64,000 nucleotides of DNA from Bradyrhizobium sp. AZCC 2262 (GTDB lineage Bacteria; Pseudomonadota; Alphaproteobacteria; Rhizobiales; Xanthobacteraceae): assembly GCF_036924535.1 (NCBI RefSeq), contig NZ_JAZHRT010000001.1:1798001-1862000 (forward strand), read 5' to 3'. Made by a program: the position numbers and the translations under genes. Below, piece by piece: positions 36,058 through 44,044 of the stretch (the first letter of the stretch is position 1; every line of letters starts with the position of its first letter). Under the pieces are notes generated by a model. The model did not search any database. It saw only the letters and a program-made list of their open reading frames with translations, and had not been told where the DNA came from.

Positions 36058-36368
36058 GACCTCGCTCCTTCGTCGTCAGCGCGGGGAGGACTGGAGAACA
36101 GCAGCACCGCCAGTCCAATGCTAAAGCCCAGGGTCGCGACGACGTCGATCGCGTGTGCGACATAACTCTGGCGATCCAAACTGCTATCCGTGATTTCATT
36201 GGAGATGGTGGCGCGGGTCACGATAGCCACGACCAGTAATGCGAGCAGCGTAACAGCAACAATCACATCATGGGTGCGTGACGACCCATGGCGTCTCGCG
36301 AAGAGCTTGCCGGTGTCCCGATCCTTTGTAATTTTGCGATGGTGAACGAAGTTAGGATTACGTTTCAT
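36054..36368 (-). CDS. Small membrane protein of unknown function
   Basis: 104 residues with two likely membrane helices (DVIVAVTLLALLVVAIVTRA and HAIDVVATLGFSIGLAVLLF) after a basic N-terminus (KRNPNFVHHRKITKDRDTGK). Its stop overlaps the GTG start of the multicopper oxidase, so the two are coupled. I do not recognise a family. Confidence 0.65.
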   Translation of the reverse strand: MKRNPNFVHHRKITKDRDTGKLFARRHGSSRTHDVIVAVTLLALLVVAIVTRATISNEITDSSLDRQSYVAHAIDVVATLGFSIGLAVLLFSSPPRADDEGARS

Positions 36369-36476
36369 GGCGGTAAGCGACGACTGCGTTGGATGCAGCC
36401 GCACCTTCTTTGAGGGACGAACTCCACGACCCTCGGGAACCATACCCGGTGCTCGACCTAACGGGTGTTATCGAAG

Positions 36477-36557
36477 CTACTTATGCGCCGCGCAGGCGTA
36501 CATGTTGATTTCCATGCCAACCGGAACTTCAACGATCTTCGGTGTTTTCCAGGCCAT
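36477..36557 (-). CDS. pqqA: PQQ precursor peptide PqqA
   Basis: A 26-codon gene, MAWKTPKIVEVPVGMEINMY then ACAAHK. It carries the Glu16 and Tyr20 that PqqE crosslinks and that become the PQQ skeleton; the EVPVGMEINMYACA core is the family signature. AAGGAG lies nine bases before the ATG. No pqqB, C, D or E is adjacent; the next genes are the small membrane protein and the multicopper oxidase on the same strand. A perfect Tod/Sty-like box lies 79 bp upstream. The peptide would need processing enzymes encoded elsewhere. Quinoprotein-like dehydrogenases and a methanol-type cytochrome c next door are possible users. Confidence 0.9.
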   Translation of the reverse strand: MAWKTPKIVEVPVGMEINMYACAAHK

Positions 36558-36636
36558 TTTTAGAACTCCTTAAATCCGCGGCGCGATTGCCGCCGTCATC
36601 ACCTCCTCTATGTAGCGACGTGCTGCGGGCCCCCAA

Positions 36637-36652
36637 CTAAATTCGCGTTTAG
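36637..36652. promoter_or_regulatory. Tod/Sty-like box upstream of pqqA
   Basis: CTAAATTCGCGTTTAG with flanking A and T gives a perfect ACTAAA-N6-TTTAGT inverted repeat, the best palindrome of the set. It is 79 bp before the pqqA ATG. Confidence 0.75.
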
Positions 36653-36771
36653 TGTTGTGAGGCCTCGGATCGCTGACGAACAGGTTTCGGTTTGTCATCC
36701 TGATCGCGGGCAGGGCCCTTGCGGTTCTACCGTCTGTCGTTCACTCAATCGTTCGGGCGGTTCAGGAAAAA

Positions 36772-36787
36772 CTAAACCCGAATTTAA
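36772..36787. promoter_or_regulatory. Tod/Sty-like box upstream of DUF2231/sorbosone dehydrogenase copy 1
   Basis: CTAAACCCGAATTTAA, 131 bp before the ATG at 36919. The second copy of the gene pair has a box at nearly the same distance (127 bp). Confidence 0.65.
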
Positions 36788-36918
36788 AGGACGCATGCGC
36801 GAGTAGAGTCAATATTGGAGCATCGGCCGATGCTTTCGAGTCGCCGATGGAACTTGGAGATCAATCGCGTCCCCCTCCCGAGAAATTCGGATGCGCGGGA
36901 TCGCTATGAGGATTGAAC

Positions 36919-37392
36919 ATGCAGCAGCACGCTACGATCACGGAAGCGAGTTTCACACGCGATGCCGATTTGAGACCAGCGCGGAGGCCGCGTGGACGAC
37001 CGATCCACCGGATGCTGGTGTCGTTTTCCGCCGCCTATTTCGCGGGCGCTCTGGTCACAGATCTTGTCTATTGGCAGGCGCCCGATGTGATGTGGGAGAG
37101 GTTCTCCATCTGGCTGATCACCGCCGGTCTGATCATGGCGGCTCTGGCCACTATCGCATACGTGATCGATCTGGCGGGTCGCAGGCGAATCGACAGGCCG
37201 GCCTTGCCCCGCGCGATTGGCTACGCGATCGCGGTCTTGCTGGCGTTCACTAACGCCTTCGTTCACAGCCGCGACGGTTACACAGCAGTGGTACCGACCG
37301 GCCTGATGCTTTCGGCGCTTGTCGTCATCGTTCTCGTGTTGACGGCCCTCGTTGCCAGCGCCCTGAGAAATCGCCGTCGGTTTGGAGTATAA
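36919..37392 (+). CDS. DUF2231 membrane protein, copy 1
   Basis: 157 residues with about four helices. GRPIHRMLVSFSAAYFAGALVTDLVYW is the typical DUF2231 opening with a conserved His. I start at ATG 36919, six bases after GAGGA; the TTG at 36913 is too close. The dehydrogenase gene begins three bases after its stop, so it may be the membrane partner of that quinoprotein-like enzyme. A very similar copy is at 58637-59110 (about 17 differences by eye). Confidence 0.82.
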   Translation: MQQHATITEASFTRDADLRPARRPRGRPIHRMLVSFSAAYFAGALVTDLVYWQAPDVMWERFSIWLITAGLIMAALATIAYVIDLAGRRRIDRPALPRAIGYAIAVLLAFTNAFVHSRDGYTAVVPTGLMLSALVVIVLVLTALVASALRNRRRFGV

Positions 37393-37394
37393 TC

Positions 37395-38753
37395 ATGATG
37401 CACATCCTCAAGAATGCACGTTCGGCCAAACTGCCGCGTCTTGCCGCTCTCCTTGTCGGCGTCGCCGGACTCGGACTCGCCGGCTGTAATTATGAGGGCG
37501 GCGACCCGAGGAAAGAAATCGGTGCCAATCCTCCGCTGCCCGCGCTGCAGCAGTATTTGGTACCGCCGATACAGATCGCGAGAGTCGCCGCATGGGGCAA
37601 TGAAACTCCGGCGGTGCCTCAGGAATTGCAGGTCCACGCATTGGCCACCGGCTTTGAGCATCCAAGGTCGCTCTACGTCCTTCCGAACGGGGACGTGTTG
37701 GTGGTCGAGAGCAATGGCCCGAAACCGCCGATCAACCGGCCCAAGGACATCCTCACTGACTGGGTAACGTGGTTCGCCGGCGCCGCAGCCAAGGGCGGAA
37801 ACCGCATCACGCTGCTGCGCGACAGCAATGGTGATGGCATTCCCGATCTGCGAACTGTCTTCCTGGACCACCTCAATTCGCCGTTTGGCGTCGCTTTGGT
37901 CGGCAACGATCTTTATGTCGCCAATACCGACGCCATCATCCGCTATCCCTATCAGGAAGGGCAAACCAGCATCACGGCCCCCGGCACCAAGCTGACCGAC
38001 CTTCCTGGCGGCCCGATTGATCATCACTGGACCAAGGCTTTGTTGGCCAGCCCGGATGGCTCCAAGCTCTATGTCGGTGTCGGATCCAACAGCAACATCA
38101 CCGAAAACGGAATTGGAGCCGAGTATGAACGAGCCGCGATCTGGGAGGTCGACCGAGCATCGGGCGCCCATCGCATCTTCGCCAGCGGCACGCGCAATCC
38201 CACGGGCCTCGCGTGGGAGCCTGAGACCCGCAAACTCTGGGCCGTCGTCAACGAACGCGATGAGATCGGCCCCGATCTGGTTCCGGACTATCTGTCCTCT
38301 GTACAGGACGGCGGTTTCTATGGCTGGCCCTATAGCTATTACGGCCGGCATCTCGACCCGCGGGTCCAGCCTCAACGCCCCGATCTAGTGGCTAAGGCAA
38401 TTGTACCGGACTACGTGCTGAGCTCCCACGTCGCGCCCTTGGGGGTAGCCATGTACACAGGCACCGAGCTTCCGGCAAACTATCGCAGCGGCGCGTTTGT
38501 CAGTGAACACGGAAGCTGGGATCGAACGCCTCTCAACGGCTACAAGGTAGTGTTCGTGCCGTTCAGTGGCGGAAAACCGAGCGGCCCGGCGCAGGACGTC
38601 GTCACCGGCTTCCTCGATGCAAACAATCACGCGCGCGGAAGGCCGGTTGGTCTGGCAGTCGATCGGACGGGCGGACTGCTGATCGCCGACGACGTTGGAG
38701 ACACCGTGTGGCGGGTGTCATCGAGTAATCCCCATTCTGCGTCGAACAATTGA
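37395..38753 (+). CDS. Sorbosone/glucose dehydrogenase-family lipoprotein, copy 1
   Basis: 452 residues. The lipobox (GLGLAGC, Cys ~31) makes it a likely periplasmic lipoprotein. The body is a beta-propeller of the soluble quinoprotein glucose/sorbosone dehydrogenase fold: TGFEHPRSLYVLPNGDVLVVES, DGIPDLRTVFLDHLNSPFGVAL, ASGTRNPTGLAWEP and GSWDRTPLNGYKVVF (catalytic-blade regions). PQQ dependence is expected for the family but must be tested. It lies two bases after the DUF2231 gene and close to pqqA. The substrate is unknown. Confidence 0.87.
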   Translation: MMHILKNARSAKLPRLAALLVGVAGLGLAGCNYEGGDPRKEIGANPPLPALQQYLVPPIQIARVAAWGNETPAVPQELQVHALATGFEHPRSLYVLPNGDVLVVESNGPKPPINRPKDILTDWVTWFAGAAAKGGNRITLLRDSNGDGIPDLRTVFLDHLNSPFGVALVGNDLYVANTDAIIRYPYQEGQTSITAPGTKLTDLPGGPIDHHWTKALLASPDGSKLYVGVGSNSNITENGIGAEYERAAIWEVDRASGAHRIFASGTRNPTGLAWEPETRKLWAVVNERDEIGPDLVPDYLSSVQDGGFYGWPYSYYGRHLDPRVQPQRPDLVAKAIVPDYVLSSHVAPLGVAMYTGTELPANYRSGAFVSEHGSWDRTPLNGYKVVFVPFSGGKPSGPAQDVVTGFLDANNHARGRPVGLAVDRTGGLLIADDVGDTVWRVSSSNPHSASNN

Positions 38754-38840
38754 CGTAGCGGACGCATCGAACGGCATCGTTTCCATTGAGTTGGACGAAA
38801 CGGCGCGACCAGACCGGGCCGTGCTAAATACCGAACGGAA

Positions 38841-38867
38841 GCTGCACGTTGCAGCGCAACGTGCAGC
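38841..38867. terminator. Perfect 11-bp hairpin after copy 1 of the dehydrogenase gene
   Basis: GCTGCACGTTG and CAACGTGCAGC pair perfectly around CAGCG, 88 bp after the stop. No T-run follows, so it may be a Rho-assisted end or a processing stem rather than a simple terminator. Confidence 0.5.
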
Positions 38868-39010
38868 GGCACAAGGCGTGACCCCGGGGCGGCGGACGCA
38901 ACGATAGCTGGACGAAACGCTCCGGGTTGCAATATGATACCAGCGCATTGAACGAGCGCATCCAGAAGTACGGCCGATGGTGCCGCCAACCAGCTGGAAA
39001 GGCGGCCAGG

Positions 39011-40330
39011 ATGCCTGCACAGTCAGCCGCGATATGGGATAGGCGAGGCCTCGCTGCCAGACCTGTTCTTCTAGCTGTGGGTCTGTGTGTCTTCGGGAGC
39101 CCGGCTTACTCCCAGACCGGTGAGGGCAAAACGTCGAGTTGCCCTGGCAACTACGACCTACGTGTAGGTTCTCAATCTCATTTGTTGGGGGACTGGTGCG
39201 GCGAGCGAACACGCCTGGAGCAGCGTGGCGTCGTATTTGACTTCCAGTATGTCAGCGACACCTTCGGGGGCTTCAAGACTCAGCAGAACTCGAAATTTGA
39301 CTCATGGGGCCGCTTCCGCGCGACCGTCGACGTCGATTTTGGCAAGCTGTCCGGGGAGGACGGGTTGTATTTCCATGCGACCGGACTCTCGCAAGGCGGA
39401 GGCAACATGGGAGTGGATCTCGGGCTTCTGACCGGGCCTAGCAGCCTGGTCAGCTTCGGCACGACCCGCCTCGATTCGTGGTGGATCGAGAAGCGATGGC
39501 TGGACGATCGTATCGCTGTACGCGTGGGACAGTTTGCCGGCCAGGATTTCTACGGGAACGCTCAGTACGGAGAGTCCTTCATCAACGGGCCAATGGGCTA
39601 TGCGTTGGGCAATTTGGGTACGACCTTCGAGACCGCCAATCCCTTCGCGACTCCGGCTGCGGAAATTCGTATCGTACCGATCGACCACCTTTATCTGAAA
39701 TCGATGGTGATGGCTGGCGATCCATCGCCCCTTACGAGCAACCCGACCGGCCTGGTTCCGACGTTCCGTGGGGATCCAGTCCTTGTTTCGGAGATTGGGT
39801 TCACCCCGGGTCGGAACGCAACATCGGGCACCGTTGACAACGTCGAGAGCCGGAAAGGATATTCCGGCCTCTATCAGTTCGGAGTGGCCTACAATCCCGG
39901 AGACTTCACGGCGCCCTTGAGCCCAACACCCGTGTCGGGTAACTATCTCCTGTATTGGAAGGCGAGCCAGGCTCTCTGGCGCATTGACCCGAAGGAAGCA
40001 CTTGGACTGGATGCAATATTTGCGATCGACTGGAGTCCGCCGAATGTCAACCGCAACTTCATGCAGCTCACGGCGGGGCTGCGCTTCAACGAGCCGCTGC
40101 CTTTGGGTTTTCACAACTCCATATCGCTGGGCTATGTGAGAAACAGTCTGAGTTCCGATTTCCTCCCACCGGGCATGGTTCCCTGGAAGATCGAGCACGG
40201 CGTCGAGTTGAACGTATTGTTGAATTACGGACCGTTCCTGGTCCAACCGGTTGTTCAGTATTATGCCAATGTGGGCGGCATTGGAGGGCGTGCTGTCGTT
40301 GCCGGGTTAAGAACGAAGATAGATTTTTAA
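39011..40330 (+). CDS. Carbohydrate-selective porin, OprB family
   Basis: 439 residues. The signal peptide (LAARPVLLAVGLCVFGSPAYSQ) precedes a beta-barrel of OprB type: LLGDWCGERTRLEQRGVVFDFQYVSDTFGG at the N-terminus, alternating strands, and a final AVVAGLRTKIDF ending in Phe as outer-membrane barrels do. I start at ATG 39011; an earlier in-frame ATG (38927) adds 28 unlikely residues. It would admit sugars for the neighbouring periplasmic dehydrogenase. A remnant of a related porin tail is at 45991-46043. Confidence 0.85.
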   Translation: MPAQSAAIWDRRGLAARPVLLAVGLCVFGSPAYSQTGEGKTSSCPGNYDLRVGSQSHLLGDWCGERTRLEQRGVVFDFQYVSDTFGGFKTQQNSKFDSWGRFRATVDVDFGKLSGEDGLYFHATGLSQGGGNMGVDLGLLTGPSSLVSFGTTRLDSWWIEKRWLDDRIAVRVGQFAGQDFYGNAQYGESFINGPMGYALGNLGTTFETANPFATPAAEIRIVPIDHLYLKSMVMAGDPSPLTSNPTGLVPTFRGDPVLVSEIGFTPGRNATSGTVDNVESRKGYSGLYQFGVAYNPGDFTAPLSPTPVSGNYLLYWKASQALWRIDPKEALGLDAIFAIDWSPPNVNRNFMQLTAGLRFNEPLPLGFHNSISLGYVRNSLSSDFLPPGMVPWKIEHGVELNVLLNYGPFLVQPVVQYYANVGGIGGRAVVAGLRTKIDF

Positions 40331-40672
40331 ACAGCCGCACGGACCTGCCTTTCTTGAATGAAAGCGCGGTTGCTCGAGCGTGCATCTACCATTCGTGTTC
40401 GCGAATATAGCGGCGCGTCTGTCGTCACAGCCGATGGCGCCGCCAAGCCCTCCTGAGCGAGGAAGGAGATCGCATCATAGGAAGCGGGAGAGTTATCCGC
40501 AGGGAGAGTACTGAGGGCGCCTCCCGTAGAGCGCGTACTTGCAGCAACAATACGCCAATGTCAGCAATCGCGGCCAAGCACCAAACGGGATTGGTGAATA
40601 GTTGGCTGGACGGTATCGCGTCTCTGACGACGCCGTCGAACAACGTGCCAATTCGCGGCAAGGAGCCACATC
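40331..40672. other. Intergenic stretch, nothing recognised
   Basis: 342 bp between the porin and the cytochrome gene. I found no box matching the palindrome, no hairpin of note and no likely small gene. Confidence 0.45.
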
Positions 40673-41191
40673 ATGACATCCATCTCGCAAACCGCCGGGG
40701 CCGTCGCGTTGATTCTGCTCTTTACTGCAGGCATTGCCCACACCGATGGAGCGGGCGACCCCAAAGCCGTTAGCTCCCGGGAGGGGGAATATCTCGACAA
40801 GGACGGCAATCCGACCTTCAAGGTCGCCAACGATGGCACCGTCGACTGGTACACCTACGCCGGATATTTGAGGTACGGTGCCAACTGCTTGCAATGCCAC
40901 GGGCCCGACGGGCTCGGTTCCAGCTATGCACCATCGCTGGTCGATTCCCTGAAAACGCTCAGCTACGGCGACTTCGTTTCGACCGTCGTGTCCGGCAAGA
41001 AGGAGGTCAACACTGCGCAGCAGCAGGTGATGCCGTCCTTCGGCACGAACAAGAATGTGATGTGCTACATTGATGCGATCTATGTCTATCTGCGGGCCAG
41101 GTCTGACGGAGCGCTCAGCCGTCAACGTCCGGAAAAGCACGCGCCTAAGACGGACGCGTACACAACAGCCGAGGACTCTTGCATGGGCTGA
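40673..41191 (+). CDS. c-type cytochrome, methanol metabolism-related family
   Basis: 172 residues, signal peptide at 1-22. It has one haem motif, NCLQCHGPDG, in GTVDWYTYAGYLRYGANC, and exactly two further cysteines (VMCYID and EDSCMG), matching the 'four-cysteine' cytochrome family found with PQQ alcohol dehydrogenases. AAGGAG precedes the ATG. It would accept electrons from a periplasmic quinoprotein; no mxaF/xoxF-type gene lies in the window, so the partner may be the sorbosone dehydrogenase-like proteins or a distant enzyme. Confidence 0.85.
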   Translation: MTSISQTAGAVALILLFTAGIAHTDGAGDPKAVSSREGEYLDKDGNPTFKVANDGTVDWYTYAGYLRYGANCLQCHGPDGLGSSYAPSLVDSLKTLSYGDFVSTVVSGKKEVNTAQQQVMPSFGTNKNVMCYIDAIYVYLRARSDGALSRQRPEKHAPKTDAYTTAEDSCMG

Positions 41192-41547
41192 GCCGGGGTT
41201 GCGGCGCTCGCGCAATGGCGTTCAAGAGCCCCTCCGGCCAGCTTGGTGTCGAACCTCGGCCGCGAATTCGTTTGCTTTGGGTCCAGAGATGCAGTTGACG
41301 GCATTCATCTCGACCAGACCCTTCGGCCCTCGACATCGCCTGCCCACTTTTCGATGCGAGGTTGATGGACGGTGTCTGGATCGGGGATCTACCCTGGTGG
41401 TAGAATCAATCACGCGCATGTCCTGAACGAGATTCGGCCGGAGCGGTCCAAGATATTGCTGTGCTTCGTGCATTGCTGGCACGCGGTTGGAACGGCGGCA
41501 ACTAAGGCATATTTGTTTTGCAGCTTCCGCAAAGAGGAGTGCTGCAG
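41192..41547. other. Leader region of the first mini membrane gene
   Basis: No gene. Its last ~90 bp (from 41458) recur before the second mini gene (from 41819), including CTTCCGCAAAGAGGAGTGCTG around the ribosome binding site. Nothing was identified in the first 260 bp. Confidence 0.5.
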
Positions 41548-41667
41548 ATGCGTATCCACACCGATAGGAAACAGCTTGATGGAGCGGCAATCGCCTTTGT
41601 CGTGATCATCCTCTTAACCATCGTCGCCCTGGAGATCCTGCTCAGCCGCCTGAACGCTTTTTTTTGA
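41548..41667 (+). CDS. 39-residue membrane protein (mini gene A)
   Basis: Starts MRIHTDRKQLDGAAIAFVVI and continues as one hydrophobic helix to SRLNAFF. GAGGAG lies eight to nine bases before the ATG. The N-terminus is short, charged and nearly identical to that of mini gene B, followed by one membrane span. Conservation between the copies in both coding sequence and leader argues that it is a real gene. I do not recognise the family. Confidence 0.65.
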   Translation: MRIHTDRKQLDGAAIAFVVIILLTIVALEILLSRLNAFF

Positions 41668-41911
41668 AGCGAATGACATGGCGGGCGAAGACCGCCAGAC
41701 CGAACCGATCTCCGTCGGGCATTGAAATGCCGACGATCAGGAGCGGATGGGATCGTACTTCCTTGGGGGTTTCCAGATACGAATTTGGACCGCGCAGCTG
41801 CAGCGTAACCAAAGTGCTGCTGTGCTTCGCGCATTGCTGGCGCGTTGTTGTAACGGCAGCAGCTGAGGCCTATTGTTTCATTGTAGCTTCCGCAAAGAGG
41901 AGTGCTGTTCG

Positions 41912-42004
41912 ATGCGTGTCCACATCGATAGGAAACAGCTTGATGGAGATGCGATCGCTTTCGTTGTGATCCTGCTCTTGATCGCCATCGCGTTCGCCTA
42001 CTAA
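41912..42004 (+). CDS. 30-residue membrane protein (mini gene B)
   Basis: Starts MRVHIDRKQLDGDAIAFVVI and ends LLLIAIAFAY. It differs from mini gene A mainly after the shared DRKQLDG(A/D)AIAFVVI core and lacks A's C-terminal tail. The same GAGGAG-containing leader precedes it. Function unknown. Confidence 0.65.
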   Translation: MRVHIDRKQLDGDAIAFVVILLLIAIAFAY

Positions 42005-42312
42005 GGCCGTCCGCAATCGACCACTTGCGCGCATCTCGCGATGCGATGGTCAGTTTGCGTGGCGTTACTTTTTCGCATGCGCGAGTTCATTCGCCATGAA
42101 AACGCGATTGCGATCTTGTCTTCTGCCGCGGCCGTCGTGCTTCGGCAACTCCTCATTTCCACCGAAATTGCTGATCAAGGCGGCTGGCCCTTTCTAAAAT
42201 TGAATTTAATGGTCCCGGCCGGCTGCCAACCTACAATTACGTGGCGCACTCAGAATGGCAGAGCCTGCCGAATTCGGACTGGCCGGCCGTGAACCCGCCG
42301 ATCGGCAGTCAT
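42005..42312. other. Promoter region of the MFS gene
   Basis: 308 bp with the box at 42194. The end (42241-42312) is open in frame with the transporter from a GTG and could be coding if that start is used. Confidence 0.45.
42194..42209. promoter_or_regulatory. Tod/Sty-like box upstream of the MFS gene
   Basis: CTAAAATTGAATTTAA; both half-sites match, but the base after the left half is A rather than T/C. It ends 103 bp before ATG 42313. Confidence 0.6.
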
Positions 42313-43629
42313 ATGGACGCTGTAGAAATCCGCACTATCGCAAAAGTCACGAGGCGGATCGTACCGTTCCTCATCGTCTGCTACTTCGTCGCGTATCTGG
42401 ACCGCGTGAACGTAGGTTTCGCCGCGCTTTCGATGAACCAGGACCTCGGTTTGTCGCAGACCGCGTTCGGTCTCGGCGCCGGCATCTTCTTCATCGCGTA
42501 TTTCATCTTCGAGGTGCCATCCAACCTGTTGCTCGAGCGATTCGGTGCTCGCAAGTGGATCGCCCGGATCATGCTGAGTTGGGGGATTCTGTCGGGTACC
42601 ATGGCATTTATCCCCGCCATCGCTCACACCACCGGGCTCGGCAACGAGAACACCTTCTACCTCCTTCGCGTACTGCTTGGCGCAGCCGAGGCCGGCTTCT
42701 TCCCCGGTATCATCTTTTATCTGACATTGTGGTTTCCGGCACAGTACCGGGCGCGCATTGTCGGCTACTTCATGGCCGCCATTCCGCTCTCGACGGTCAT
42801 CGGCGCGCCGATCTCCGGTGTGCTGCTTTATTTGCACGGCGGTCTCGGTCTTGCCGGTTGGCAGTGGCTATTCATCATCGAGGCCGTGCCTGCCATTATC
42901 CTCGCAGGCATGGTATTTTTCTATCTTACTGATTGGCCTGCCGAAGCGGCATGGCTCGCGCCTGACGAGCGCACGTGGCTCGCCAGTCGACTGGAACTGG
43001 AGCAGCGCCAGCGTCAGACAGCGCGTGACTTCTCGGTGCGACAATCGCTGGTGAACCCGCGAGTCCTCGGGCTGAGCCTAGTGTATTTCGGCGCTGTAGC
43101 GACAAATTACGGGCTGAGTTTCTTCCTGCCGCAAATCGTCAAGGCTTTCGGCCTCAACACTCTTCTAACAACGCTGGTCTCTGCAACACCTTACGCTGTT
43201 GGTCTGATCGGCATGGTGTGGTGGGGCCGGCGCTCCGATCGCGTCGTCGAGCGGCGATTCCATGTCGCATTCCCTCTGTTTATTGCGGCTGCTGGAATCG
43301 CCGTCTCCACGGCGCTCGATAACCCCACGCTCAAGATGATTTCGCTTTGTGTGGCGGGCTTCGGCATCTTCGCCAACCTGCCGGTGTTCTGGGCATTACC
43401 CACCGCCTTCCTCTCCGGCGCCGCGGCCGCTGCCGGGATCGCCGTGATAAATTCGATCGGAAACCTTGCGGGATTCGCAGGTCCTTTTGCGATGGGCTGG
43501 ACCAAGGACCATACCGGCAGCTATGCCGGCGGTCTGCTGCTGCTGGCGGCGCTCGGCATTATTGCCATGGGAGTGGTACTGATGCTTGGCCAAGACGATG
43601 TGGCCGAACACACCGCCCCAGCCGAATAA
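42313..43629 (+). CDS. MFS transporter, anion:cation symporter (ACS) type
   Basis: 438 residues with 12 predicted helices. FLIVCYFVAYLDRVNVGFAALSMN is the typical ACS-family TM1 motif (as in phthalate, tartrate and hexuronate carriers), and EVPSNLLLERFGARKWIARIMLSWG is motif A. It imports an organic anion with protons; the substrate is not readable. The start is uncertain: ATG 42313 has a weak ribosome binding site, and a GTG at 42241 would add 24 residues. Confidence 0.85.
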   Translation: MDAVEIRTIAKVTRRIVPFLIVCYFVAYLDRVNVGFAALSMNQDLGLSQTAFGLGAGIFFIAYFIFEVPSNLLLERFGARKWIARIMLSWGILSGTMAFIPAIAHTTGLGNENTFYLLRVLLGAAEAGFFPGIIFYLTLWFPAQYRARIVGYFMAAIPLSTVIGAPISGVLLYLHGGLGLAGWQWLFIIEAVPAIILAGMVFFYLTDWPAEAAWLAPDERTWLASRLELEQRQRQTARDFSVRQSLVNPRVLGLSLVYFGAVATNYGLSFFLPQIVKAFGLNTLLTTLVSATPYAVGLIGMVWWGRRSDRVVERRFHVAFPLFIAAAGIAVSTALDNPTLKMISLCVAGFGIFANLPVFWALPTAFLSGAAAAAGIAVINSIGNLAGFAGPFAMGWTKDHTGSYAGGLLLLAALGIIAMGVVLMLGQDDVAEHTAPAE

Positions 43630-43706
43630 GCGCCAGCATCGTTAGCCTCAGCACTAAGCGTGATCAGACCTATTGCGCTCGGCGCTATCCGTACACAGGC
43701 GATCTC

Positions 43707-43722
43707 TTAAACTCGAATTTAT
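43707..43722. promoter_or_regulatory. Tod/Sty-like box upstream of the kup region
   Basis: TTAAACTCGAATTTAT, 157 bp before the small gene at 43880 and 318 bp before the kup ATG. Confidence 0.6.
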
Positions 43723-43879
43723 CCTTCCGAAGCTCCAATCTTATGGTCCGGACAGATCGTGGACCTACATTACGTCGGATAGGCCATCTGACCCTGGCGC
43801 TCACGGTCTTGCCGCGTGAAGGACAGCCCTTGATGTGCGCTGGCATGACACTCCAGGTTGGTCGCGTGAGGAAGGCTCA

Positions 43880-44044
43880 ATGAGCGCTAACCACACCGAG
43901 CTGCGAACGAGCAGGATACACACCAGCCTGGCCGTGCCAGCATTCGGATTTCTTCTCTTCAAGCTGGACATCCTGGTTGATGCGATGGGTGGCGGAAGCT
44001 TGCCGCATCTTGCTGCAGAAGAGGGGAGAATGCTGAAAAGATGA
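43880..44044 (+). CDS. 54-residue protein coupled to kup
   Basis: Starts MSANHTELRTSRIHTS, has one hydrophobic stretch (LAVPAFGFLLFKLDILVDAMG) and ends LPHLAAEEGRMLKR. GGAAGG is a few bases before the ATG, and its TGA overlaps the kup start (ATGATG). The overlap suggests a leader gene for translational coupling or a small subunit. I know no family for it. Confidence 0.5.
   Translation: MSANHTELRTSRIHTSLAVPAFGFLLFKLDILVDAMGGGSLPHLAAEEGRMLKR

Larger units (their letters stand above)
36558..36918. other. Divergent promoter region with two boxes
   Basis: Separates pqqA (minus) from the DUF2231 gene (plus). Each gene has its own box, at 36637 and 36772. No other feature was seen. Confidence 0.5.
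36919..38753 (+). repeat. Copy 1 of a duplicated two-gene unit (inverted relative to copy 2)
   Basis: The DUF2231-sorbosone dehydrogenase pair recurs at 57288-59110 on the other strand with the same gene order and intergenic spacing. Similarity appears to fade just upstream of the ATG, although both copies keep TTGAAC before it. Confidence 0.85.
41458..42004 (+). repeat. Tandem duplication: leader plus mini membrane gene
   Basis: Unit A (41458-41667) and unit B (41819-42004) share GTGCTTCG(T/C)GCATTGCTGGC in the leader, a ribosome binding site stretch of about 20 identical bases, and the coding start CGATAGGAAACAGCTTGATG. The offset is 361 bp in the leader and 364 bp at the ATG. Confidence 0.8.

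Noticed and set aside
38820..38835. CTAAATACCGAACGGA as a further box
   Set aside because: Only the left half-site matches, and it lies just after a gene, next to a terminator-like hairpin.
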